Assembly (NCBI GenBank): GCA_014381035.1
Contig: JACMIS010000300.1
Location: 1-20,064, forward strand
Reading direction: 5' to 3'
DNA length: 20,064 nt
From: Armatimonadota bacterium
GTDB lineage: Bacteria > Armatimonadota > Armatimonadia > Armatimonadales > Armatimonadaceae
The notes below the pieces were generated by a model. It did no database searches. It saw only the letters and a program-made list of their open reading frames with translations, and had not been told where the DNA came from. The translations under genes were made by a program, and so were the position numbers. This document shows, in pieces, positions 1 through 6,836 of the stretch (positions are counted from its first letter, which is position 1; every line of letters begins with the position of its first letter).

Positions 1-2040
1 GTTGGTGAAACCCGACGAGAACACGGATTGACCGCGTGACACGGTGCGACCGAACGATCCACTCATACCGAGCATTCCGATCTGGTAGTTCAGATTGAGT
101 TGATCCGAGCCATAGTTTGATTTGCTCCCGGTGGCACCTTGAGTCCCTTGCGTCACCTGCGAGTGCGCAAAGTCGATACGCGGCATTTTGGGCAAGGATA
201 GGGTAAAGCCGCCCTGCCACTGTGTATTATTACTCCAGCTGAGTGCATTGTTTTGTGTACCCTCGGTGGCATTCGTTGTCGCGAACTGACTGCCGATCTG
301 CGACTGATTCATCGAGGTTGTCAGTGACAGGAACGATGTCGGTCGGAACGACAGTGTGCCGCGTAGCCCTTTTTCTGCCCGCAGGAACGCCGCCGAAGTA
401 GAATCAATGCCGGCATAGGTATCGCCGATATTGCGCCAGCCGAGCGTCCCATTCCAAACCCCAATGCCGTTTCGCCCGCCGCCGCCGAACGTCGCGTTGA
501 GCGACATGGCGTCACCGCTGTTCGCGCCCTGAACCGTGTTTTGGGAGCGTCCATACTGCCAGGCAAGGTTGGTAGTGTTGTTGACGCGGAAATTCCCGTC
601 CAACCCCATGATCCCACGGTCCCCGGCGATAGACGACTGCCGGACAGGACGATATCTGATCGAAAGCGACACGGTCGCGTTGAAAGCGGTATCGGGAGGA
701 AGTTTCCGTATCAAGCGGAAGAATCGTGACCCGCGCACCAACTGATAGTCTATATTTTCAACCAGCAAGTCGTCTAAATAGCGAACTTCTACCGGAGTAC
801 CGGCTTCGATGCCGGAAGCCAGTTGATACTGATATCCCAGATCGTTGTTGACCGGAAATCGCTCGGTTATCTCCGCTACTCCTTGATTTCCGGACAACTG
901 TTTTTGCTGAAGCCAGGTAAACCCGACCGCATATGGCGACGCCTTCGGGGTGAGGTCGAACCGCAGACCAGTGAGTAATCCGGGAGACGAGTTGTAGTTT
1001 TGCGCTTCGTAGGTGTAAACAACGGTATCTTCCGGATTGATGATGCGACCGCTTAAAAAGGTCATCTGTCCGAACAGATAGTCAATCTGGTAGTCCTGAC
1101 CGGGAACCATATCAACCCCGTTGAGTTGAACGCGCTCCGAGCCTTCCAGAATCGAGGACGATTGAAGCGGATAAGGACCGCGCGAGCTGTTGCCCTGAAA
1201 TGTCCCGCGGCGGGCGACGGCTTGGGTGTAGGAACCGACTCCCTGAATGCGTACCCCGTTCCCGAAGTCACGCCCGAACGATAAGCCACGCACGGTGCGT
1301 GCGAAAGTGACGAACTCGTTACCGGGAAGCGCGGCGGACACATCGCCGAGGTTGAACGAGGTGCCCTTGGCGCGGTAGTTGATTCCGAAGGTCTGATTGA
1401 AATAGTTATTCTGTCTGGTGTTCGAGAATCGTCCGTCGAGCGTAAAGGCATCCAGAACCCGCCCGGTGACGGTCAGATCCAGATTTTGTTGGAACGGTCC
1501 GATCTGCTGGGTACCGAACCCCTGCGAATTCACCGATTCGCGGTACGACGACTGCGCCGACTGCGAGCCGGAGACACTATAGGAGCGCGACGACAGCGAC
1601 GTTCCCCCCGCAATGTAAACGTTGTCGAGGAGGCTTCCCAGCGTGCCACCAACGAAGCGTCCGAGAGAGTTACCGCGGGTTTGTTGCCGATTTCGCTCCA
1701 CAGCCTCTTTGTGCCTTCGCTCCTTCTCCTCTTTTTTTGCCTCTTCATCGAGCGGTTCGGTCGTCGTTGCGTCCTCTTGCGCAGTGGGCGACGGTGGCGT
1801 GGGCGAAGGGGAGGGAGAGGGAGCAGGTTCCTGCGAAGGAACGGGGGCAGGGGACGGAACCGGGACCGGGGATGGCATGGGCGAGGGGGTAGGAGTTGGC
1901 GAAGGGGCGGGGGACGGTATCGGGGACGGAGGGGTATCGTCGGCGAGTGCGGGCAGTGCCAGCACAGTGACACCACACAGTCCGAGAGAAAGTAGCCACG
2001 CGGTTGTGGCTCGGGAAGTTTTCGCGCTATCCATTCGCAT
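1..2040 (-). CDS. Large exported outer-membrane-type beta-rich protein with Pro-Ser linker and SprA-like module (3' end outside window)
   Basis: The frame is open from the ATG at 2040 to the left edge, giving 680 residues without a stop, so the C-terminus is missing. A second in-frame ATG lies at 2034. Residues 12-33 form a signal peptide (hydrophobic core, ALA before DD). Residues 37-86 are almost pure Pro-Ser-x-Pro, and 97-122 are a Glu/Lys/Arg-rich helix. After about residue 130 the chain is Ser/Thr/Asn/Gln/Gly-rich with alternating aromatic residues, as in beta-barrels. Near residues 300-325 sits an NGVDMVPGQDYQIDYLFGQ motif, which from memory resembles repeats in SprA of the type IX secretion system; a second, weaker copy (VEVRYLDDLLVENIDYQL) lies near 415-435. 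It starts 26 bp after the csaB stop and is probably co-transcribed with it. An outer-membrane location is inferred. The function is unknown. Confidence 0.75.
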   Translation of the reverse strand, partial: MRMDSAKTSRATTAWLLSLGLCGVTVLALPALADDTPPSPIPSPAPSPTPTPSPMPSPVPVPSPAPVPSQEPAPSPSPSPTPPSPTAQEDATTTEPLDEEAKKEEKERRHKEAVERNRQQTRGNSLGRFVGGTLGSLLDNVYIAGGTSLSSRSYSVSGSQSAQSSYRESVNSQGFGTQQIGPFQQNLDLTVTGRVLDAFTLDGRFSNTRQNNYFNQTFGINYRAKGTSFNLGDVSAALPGNEFVTFARTVRGLSFGRDFGNGVRIQGVGSYTQAVARRGTFQGNSSRGPYPLQSSSILEGSERVQLNGVDMVPGQDYQIDYLFGQMTFLSGRIINPEDTVVYTYEAQNYNSSPGLLTGLRFDLTPKASPYAVGFTWLQQKQLSGNQGVAEITERFPVNNDLGYQYQLASGIEAGTPVEVRYLDDLLVENIDYQLVRGSRFFRLIRKLPPDTAFNATVSLSIRYRPVRQSSIAGDRGIMGLDGNFRVNNTTNLAWQYGRSQNTVQGANSGDAMSLNATFGGGGRNGIGVWNGTLGWRNIGDTYAGIDSTSAAFLRAEKGLRGTLSFRPTSFLSLTTSMNQSQIGSQFATTNATEGTQNNALSWSNNTQWQGGFTLSLPKMPRIDFAHSQVTQGTQGATGSKSNYGSDQLNLNYQIGMLGMSGSFGRTVSRGQSVFSSGFTN
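1783..1932 (-). repeat. Pro-Ser-rich low-complexity coding repeat, G-rich on the + strand
   Basis: About 50 codons encode degenerate SPxP/PSPxP units within the exported protein at the left edge. At DNA level the + strand is a string of short G runs separated by A, C or T (for example GGGGGCAGGGGACGG). It is the only long strand-asymmetric purine tract in the window. The unit is degenerate at third positions, so it is not a recent simple tandem duplication. The encoded segment is probably an extended rigid linker between the membrane end and the folded domain. Confidence 0.75.
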
Positions 2041-2066
2041 CGTGTGTAAAGTCCAAACCTCGAAAC

Positions 2067-3122
2067 CTAAGATAACAAATCCGCCGCAATCGCCGCCGGT
2101 CGCCTCGCCCGCTCACCCTGAACCGTCGCGAATTCGTTTAAGGTGACACGCCTCTGGGTATCTGTATCACGGATACGGGCGATGGTGTCCAAGAGCCGTT
2201 CCCGCGTCAATGATGTATCATTCACGTTCAGCACGGCGTCTTCCTGCCCCGAAGCCTGCGCCAGCGCATCTACTTTTGGATCGTAGGAAAGTGCGACAAA
2301 AGGCACACCACATCGGGCGGCAAATATCAGCGCATGCAGCCGCATGGCGACAACAAGGCGCGAGACAGCAACGTGTCCCAGAGCGGCTTCGATACCGGTC
2401 CCGCGCCAATCCTGGATGTGCGACGGTCCGAATATTTCGTGCATATAGTCGGCGTCTTCCGGTTGATGCATCGATAGACACCAGTTCTTCCCCAGAGTCG
2501 CCTGATACTTCTTTAACGAATCCATCAACGAATCATTGACCCCGCGCCATGAACGCAACGCGAAAACGACGGAATCAACTGAAAAATTATCAGGAGCGAC
2601 CGGTGATTCCGGTGAGAGGGCGAACGCCGGGTCCGCGACTATCTCAATAGACCCTTGCGCGCCGATTACCTTCAACAGTTCGGCGGATTTTTCATCACGT
2701 ACCGTGATCGCGTCCGCCTGATCCGCGATATGACGCACCAGCCACCGGGAAATATTCGAGCGGAGCGGTCCGATGCCCTGCCCCCACCATAAAATCCGCC
2801 TCGATTTTGCCCGTGCGAGCCGTGCCATCAGGGCGTACCAGATCACCGACTTGACCGAAGTCGCATCCTGCAAGAGCGAACCGCCACCGAGAATAAATAG
2901 ATCTGTATCGCATAACGCGTTTGACACCTCACGCCATTTCCAGCGGTTTGCCGCCACGGTACCGGGATGCAGTCGGGTCGTTCCTTCGGGGGCATTCGAT
3001 AGGACGAGAAACGACGCACCATCAAACTTCGACTCCGTTTTCAGAGCGGTCCGGATTCCGGCGAGTACCGCTTCGTCACCGAGATTGTCGAACCCGTAAT
3101 ACCCGAGCGCGGCGACCTTCAC
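2067..3122 (-). CDS. csaB: Polysaccharide pyruvyl transferase CsaB
   Basis: The protein has 351 residues from a GTG start at 3122. This start is preferred over longer readings because it gives a GTGA overlap with the stop of the upstream DUF5693 gene and places the conserved N-terminus (GYYGFDNLGDEAVL, about residues 7-20) right after it. Other family marks are GGGSLLQD near 79-86, WGQGIGPL, a VRDEKS segment, and MRLHALIFAARCGVPFVALSYDPKV in the C-terminal half (only key parts shown). In Bacillus and Thermus, CsaB adds ketal pyruvate to the secondary cell-wall polysaccharide that SLH domains bind. It therefore implies that SLH-type surface proteins exist elsewhere in this genome; none is visible here. 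Translation is probably coupled to the upstream gene. The start lacks a clear Shine-Dalgarno site of its own. Confidence 0.93.
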   Translation of the reverse strand: MKVAALGYYGFDNLGDEAVLAGIRTALKTESKFDGASFLVLSNAPEGTTRLHPGTVAANRWKWREVSNALCDTDLFILGGGSLLQDATSVKSVIWYALMARLARAKSRRILWWGQGIGPLRSNISRWLVRHIADQADAITVRDEKSAELLKVIGAQGSIEIVADPAFALSPESPVAPDNFSVDSVVFALRSWRGVNDSLMDSLKKYQATLGKNWCLSMHQPEDADYMHEIFGPSHIQDWRGTGIEAALGHVAVSRLVVAMRLHALIFAARCGVPFVALSYDPKVDALAQASGQEDAVLNVNDTSLTRERLLDTIARIRDTDTQRRVTLNEFATVQGERARRPAAIAADLLS

Positions 3123-5140
3123 GGGGCGGTTCCCGTCGCGCTCGGTGTCAGATGCCGGAGTACGAACCGATTCAATACGGCAAACGCTATCGTGCCGATG
3201 GCTAACCCCAGTGCAATCCCGAGAAATGCCCGCCACAGACTGACCGCGAGCGGTGTGTGCAAATGACAGAACGTATTCAGGAGCGAGACCTGCCCGAATA
3301 CGCCCAGAATAAACAGCGGGAGTGCCCAGATGCGTTGCCGGGTGCGCGTGAAGACAAAGAGCGAAAGCACCATCGCGGCGTTTCCGAATACATCTTTGAA
3401 ACGGGGGCGAGCGAGAAACACACGGTCCAGAATAGCGCGAACTTTCAACTCCAGTTCGGAGACCCCGACCGCGCTTTCATTGCCGCTCCGCGACAGGATA
3501 ACGAAAACCAATCCCAGTGCGACCGATGCCGCGACTATCTGCCAGAGAAGTAACGGTTGCCGGGAAATACTCACGAACCGTTGCACCGTTTCGCGGACCG
3601 CTTGCAGGAAGGTGCGGTCGGGACGCGCCCGCAAGTCCAGCGCGTAAACCAGAGCGACGAGTAAGACCGGCACGGCAAGCGTCGCTTTTATACCGACGAA
3701 CGCGTCGGCTTTGACCAGAAACGACCGATCCGCGAGCAATCCTACCACGCAGGCAACCCCGAACAGTGTCACGCACGACGCATACAGGAACCGCCCGATG
3801 GGACCGACCGGTGTGTCTTTGTCCAGCAGGTCATTCGCGAGAAGCCCGAGCGACGGGAAAATCAGGGCGGCGGCGAGCGCGGCAAGTTTGACACCGATGA
3901 CGATAGGCGAAGCCGCCAGCGCGACAAGCCCGATTCCGATGACCCAGCAACCGGCACCGAGCAGCCATCCGATTCCGCCCGACAGGAACCCGGTAACAGC
4001 GTCGGCTAAAAGCAAAAATCCGGCACCGATGGCGATACCGATCAGAAGGCGCGGAATCGTTCCGACACTTAGCGCACCGTATCCGTGCGCGATGCCGGTT
4101 TGTAAGTTGCCCCGATCCAGAGCACGGACGATTTTCGCGACATAATCCGTGTTGAACGCTACCGCGTTCGGCTCGTCTAAAGAGAGGCGTACAAATAGGA
4201 GGCGTATATTGCGTTCGCGGGCAGCAAGCGAGAACCGCTGTACGGCGTCCGGCACAGTCGCGGACAGCATTTCCGAGCCGGGGATCGTATGCACCCGGAC
4301 GACGCAATCCGGCACCGCTTTCGCCAGTTGCCCATCTCCTTTTTGTTTGCCAAACTCGATGGCTCCATAAAACAAGCCGAGGGATCGGATTGTTTCGTCC
4401 GTCGTCGCAAGCCCCCCCGCCACCGGTTCTGGGGGGCTCTTCGGCGCGACTACATAGCCCTTGAATCCCAGTACCTCATCGCCGGAAAATAGTACGGTGG
4501 ACACCCCTTGTTGTTTCAGTTCGCCGAGTGCCCAGGAAAGCCCATTCGGAGTAACACCATTCCAGTTATTCACCCGCCCGACGATACCGAGATCGGCGGC
4601 TTGTACCAATGCTACCGTGTCCGGGTCCAACCCAACGCCTACGCCGCGTATCACCGACCACGGCTGATTGACACGAAACGTCCCGCCGGTAGTCACGTCA
4701 CCGACGGTAAATCGTGTCTTTTCCCGTAACGCGTTTATGATGCGTCCGGAAAATCCGCCGGGTGTTTCGGAACCGGCGGGCAGACCAAACTTCGTATCAA
4801 TGAACAGTGTTTCCTGGGTATCGGAAAGAGCAGAGATAACAATGATCTGGCGGGCTTCTTCCAAACCGCCCATTGTATCTTCCTGAATGGCGACTGAGTT
4901 CGCGCCCGCCGCTTTGAACTGTTTCAAGAGTTCCGCGATGGGGACCCCCTCCGATGCCGCGAGCGAGCGTAATTCGGCGAAGTCCAGTGCGATCTCGACC
5001 CTTCGGTTGTCCATCTCGCGATTCCAGCGGTGTGATGCGGAACGCACTCCGGCGACAACGCCGACCAGTACGAGAAGCCACAACACGAAGCGGAGCGGAT
5101 TGGCGATACGACGGGGGGAATTAGGAGAGCGGGGAGCCAT
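3119..5140 (-). CDS. DUF5693 family multi-pass membrane protein
   Basis: The protein has 673 residues. A membrane helix lies at about 17-35, followed by a soluble extracytoplasmic region of roughly 300 residues that begins with a VEIALDFAELRSLAASEGV-type segment and an AGANSVAIQEDT motif. From about residue 355 to the end there are around ten hydrophobic segments. This order, and the position directly before csaB, match the DUF5693 family as I know it from S-layer-anchoring bacteria. The function is not established; a role in making or exporting the wall polymer that CsaB pyruvylates is a context-based guess. The stop overlaps the csaB start by 4 bp. The ATG at 5140 has only a poor ribosome-binding site. 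The likely promoter lies in the palindrome at 5176-5201. Confidence 0.85.
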   Translation of the reverse strand: MAPRSPNSPRRIANPLRFVLWLLVLVGVVAGVRSASHRWNREMDNRRVEIALDFAELRSLAASEGVPIAELLKQFKAAGANSVAIQEDTMGGLEEARQIIVISALSDTQETLFIDTKFGLPAGSETPGGFSGRIINALREKTRFTVGDVTTGGTFRVNQPWSVIRGVGVGLDPDTVALVQAADLGIVGRVNNWNGVTPNGLSWALGELKQQGVSTVLFSGDEVLGFKGYVVAPKSPPEPVAGGLATTDETIRSLGLFYGAIEFGKQKGDGQLAKAVPDCVVRVHTIPGSEMLSATVPDAVQRFSLAARERNIRLLFVRLSLDEPNAVAFNTDYVAKIVRALDRGNLQTGIAHGYGALSVGTIPRLLIGIAIGAGFLLLADAVTGFLSGGIGWLLGAGCWVIGIGLVALAASPIVIGVKLAALAAALIFPSLGLLANDLLDKDTPVGPIGRFLYASCVTLFGVACVVGLLADRSFLVKADAFVGIKATLAVPVLLVALVYALDLRARPDRTFLQAVRETVQRFVSISRQPLLLWQIVAASVALGLVFVILSRSGNESAVGVSELELKVRAILDRVFLARPRFKDVFGNAAMVLSLFVFTRTRQRIWALPLFILGVFGQVSLLNTFCHLHTPLAVSLWRAFLGIALGLAIGTIAFAVLNRFVLRHLTPSATGTAP

Positions 5141-5175
5141 GAACCGTGTGAAAACGTTCCTTTGTTAGAGTGTAA

Positions 5176-5201
5176 CGGTCCGCATTGTATCATGCGGACC
5201 G
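5176..5201 (-). promoter_or_regulatory. Perfect palindrome over an extended -10 box of the DUF5693-csaB operon
   Basis: Two perfect 10-bp arms (CGGTCCGCAT / ATGCGGACCG) are separated by 6 bp. On the minus strand the centre reads TGATACAAT, an extended -10 box (TGn-TACAAT), with a weak TGAACT 17 bp upstream. Transcription would start near 5177, leaving a leader of about 37 nt before the ATG at 5140. A symmetric site centred on a -10 box fits a repressor operator. As RNA it could also fold into a hairpin. No T-tract follows on either strand, so a terminator is less likely. Confidence 0.45.
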
Positions 5202-5228
5202 CTCGCAGTTCAGGACGTAAAGAAACTA

Positions 5229-5257
5229 TTGCAAGCGACGCTCCGGGTCGGTATAAT
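5229..5257 (+). promoter_or_regulatory. Sigma-70-type promoter of greA
   Basis: TTGCAA at 5229-5234 and TATAAT at 5252-5257 are separated by 17 bp, close to the consensus in sequence and spacing. The predicted start near 5264 gives a leader of about 90 nt before the greA ATG at 5354. Confidence 0.7.
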
Positions 5258-5262
5258 TTTTG

Positions 5263-5312
5263 TTATCCAACGATGGATAAGTATTCACGCCCCGCAGGTA
5301 CCATGCGGGGCG
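5263..5312 (+). promoter_or_regulatory. Structured greA leader: two hairpins, the second terminator-like
   Basis: The first hairpin pairs TTATCCA (5263-5269) with TGGATAA (5274-5280) around an ACGA loop. The second pairs CGCCCCGCA (5288-5296) with TGCGGGGCG (5304-5312) around a 7-nt loop containing GGTACC, and is followed by TTTCCCTTTATT. A strong GC stem followed by a pyrimidine/T-rich run resembles an intrinsic terminator or attenuator between the promoter and greA. GTACC in the loop can also pair with GGTAC at 5333-5337. Confidence 0.45.
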
Positions 5313-5353
5313 TTTCCCTTTATTCTGAAACCGGTACACTGTGTGTAAGAAGA

Positions 5354-5824
5354 ATGACCAGCGAATTTCAAATGACCGCCTCAGAGCGGCGTAAACTCGA
5401 AGAAGAACTGACCCAGTTGCGAAGTGTGGAGATGCCAGCACTCGCGGAACGTATCCGCGAAGCCCGCGATCTCGGCGATCTTTCGGAGAATTTCGATTAT
5501 CAAGACTCCAAGCGTCAGCAGGGGTTCATCAGCGGACGCATGAAGGACATCGAAAACCTTCTGGACCGCGCTACCGTGATCGAGGAAGCCGTATCCGGCT
5601 CGGGTGTAGTCGGTCTCGGCTCCGTGGTCACCGTGCGCGACCTCGATTACGACGAAGAGCTGGTATTTACCTTGATGGGCAGTTCCGGCAATGCGACCTC
5701 CTCGGATCATATCTCGGTATCTTCTCCGGTTGGCGTCGCGTTGATGGGTAGCAAGATCGGCGACAAGATCGAGGTCGCGACTCCTGGCGGTAAAACCACG
5801 TTCCAGATTCTCAACGTCCAGTAG
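5354..5824 (+). CDS. greA: Transcription elongation factor GreA
   Basis: The protein has 156 residues, the normal GreA length. The ATG at 5354 is chosen because an upstream TTG reading adds 64 residues that overlap the promoter and leader. The N-terminal half (residues 8-75) is the antiparallel coiled coil. Its tip carries DLGDLSENFDY (about 39-49), with the acidic residues D42 and E45 that reach into the RNA polymerase secondary channel and stimulate transcript cleavage in backtracked complexes. The C-terminal FKBP-like domain (about 80-156) ends with SPVGVALMGSKIGDKIEV and a PGG turn, as is typical. It appears to be monocistronic, with its own promoter and hairpin-rich leader. The Shine-Dalgarno site is weak (AAGAAG). 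Confidence 0.95.
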   Translation: MTSEFQMTASERRKLEEELTQLRSVEMPALAERIREARDLGDLSENFDYQDSKRQQGFISGRMKDIENLLDRATVIEEAVSGSGVVGLGSVVTVRDLDYDEELVFTLMGSSGNATSSDHISVSSPVGVALMGSKIGDKIEVATPGGKTTFQILNVQ

Positions 5825-5878
5825 AAGTGGTCCGTTTCATCGAACGCGATTCAGGCAGTCAGATTCCGCAACTTTGTG

Positions 5879-5884
5879 TATAAT
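5879..5884 (+). promoter_or_regulatory. -10 box for the hydro-lyase beta subunit gene
   Basis: A perfect TATAAT lies 16 bp before the ATG at 5901. No good -35 box is seen 16-18 bp upstream (CAGTCA at best). The predicted start near 5891 would leave a leader of only about 10 nt without a Shine-Dalgarno site. Confidence 0.4.
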
Positions 5885-5900
5885 GGTGCGGAACTGAACT

Positions 5901-6497
5901 ATGGCACAAGTACGACTGCAAACCCCTGTCTCGGAAGAGACCGTCCGCTCCCTCCATGCGGGAGACGAAATATTGATCTCCGGGACGCTATTCACCGGGC
6001 GCGACGCGGTACACAAATATCTCCACTCGGGCGGAACGCTCCCCGAGGGCGTCGACCTTTCCGGAGGAATCATCTACCACTGTGGACCGGTCGTGGTCGA
6101 AAAAAGCGTGGGCGGCGAGACGACCTACACCGTCACCGCCGCCGGACCGACCACCTCGATCCGGGAAGAACCGTATCAGGCGGATATTATCGCCCGTTTC
6201 GGCGTGCGCGGGGTGATCGGCAAGGGGGGAATGGGGCTACAAACCTTGCAAGCGTGTCGCGAACAGGGCGCGGTGTACCTCCATGCGGTCGGCGGTGCGG
6301 CGCAGGTATACGCACACTGCATCAAGGGCGTGGACGACGTTTACCTGAAAGAATTCGGTTCGCCGGAGGCGATCTGGGTGCTACGCGTCGAGGATTTCCC
6401 CTGCATCGTGACGATGGATTCGCACGGCGACTCGCTCCACGAAACGATTCAAAACGACTCGCTGGCAAAACTCAAAGCCGCACTCGCTGGGGAGTGA
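5901..6497 (+). CDS. Class I fumarase/tartrate dehydratase-type Fe-S hydro-lyase, beta subunit
   Basis: The protein has 198 residues, the usual length of a separate beta subunit. Visible family marks are AGDEILISGTLFTGRDAVHKYL near the N-terminus (key residues GTLFTGRDA), IIYHCGPVV (about 57-65), TAAGPTTS, GVIGKGGMG (about 104-112) and YLHAVGGAA (about 126-134). In two-subunit enzymes of this family the beta subunit completes the active site, while the alpha subunit holds the 4Fe-4S cluster. The reaction is fumarate to malate or a related dehydration. No alpha-subunit gene adjoins it: greA is upstream and an unrelated secreted protein follows. Which dicarboxylate it handles cannot be told from the beta subunit alone. 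Confidence 0.9.
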   Translation: MAQVRLQTPVSEETVRSLHAGDEILISGTLFTGRDAVHKYLHSGGTLPEGVDLSGGIIYHCGPVVVEKSVGGETTYTVTAAGPTTSIREEPYQADIIARFGVRGVIGKGGMGLQTLQACREQGAVYLHAVGGAAQVYAHCIKGVDDVYLKEFGSPEAIWVLRVEDFPCIVTMDSHGDSLHETIQNDSLAKLKAALAGE

Positions 6498-6836
6498 GGT
6501 CCTACAAACCCCAACGCTCCAGTGCGACTGCGAACGTTTTAAGGCATTTTGCTACCAGGATCATGAGCGAGCCAAGCAAGTAGTGGAGCAACGCTGCGAT
6601 CTGTCGGGCTATATTTTTGCGGTTTTTGATCATTCCATGTCCTGACGCTTGACTCATCCGATACCGTGCTGGCAATAGTTATCTCTTGTAGCCAAAAGGA
6701 TTATCACCCGAGGCCGTGTGTTCTTTATATACGGAAATGTGCGCAAAGAAAGTTGAAGTAATCTGAGAAAGGCGTCGTCTAAGGAAGAGCGAGGGTCATA
6801 CACAGAGGATCGTACCCGTCGCACTTTCTTACGCCT
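6498..6836. other. Intergenic region with a structured leader before the secreted-protein gene
   Basis: This 339-bp gap contains no convincing ORF or tRNA. TTGACT at 6649-6654 lacks a matching -10 box. TATATA at 6726-6731 with TTATCA 19 bp upstream is a weak promoter candidate. Immediately before the ATG at 6837, ACGCCT (6831-6836) can pair with AGGCGT (6770-6775). Inside that pair GGGT/ACCC and GCG/CGC can pair as well, so the start codon may sit at the foot of an RNA structure. No Shine-Dalgarno site precedes this ATG. A short CAGT/ACTG hairpin before TTTT at 6520-6540 is too weak to call a terminator. Confidence 0.4.

Noticed and set aside
1486..2146. Plus-strand frames encoding Gly/Arg- or Gly/Glu-rich proteins
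   Set aside because: They are antisense shadows of the Pro-Ser linker and signal region of the minus-strand exported protein.
5162..5353. N-terminal extension of greA from an upstream TTG
   Set aside because: It spans the greA promoter and leader hairpins, lacks family similarity and would make GreA far too long.
6649..6680. TTGACT as a promoter for the 1060-residue gene
   Set aside because: No acceptable -10 box occurs 16-19 bp downstream and it lies about 190 bp from the start codon.
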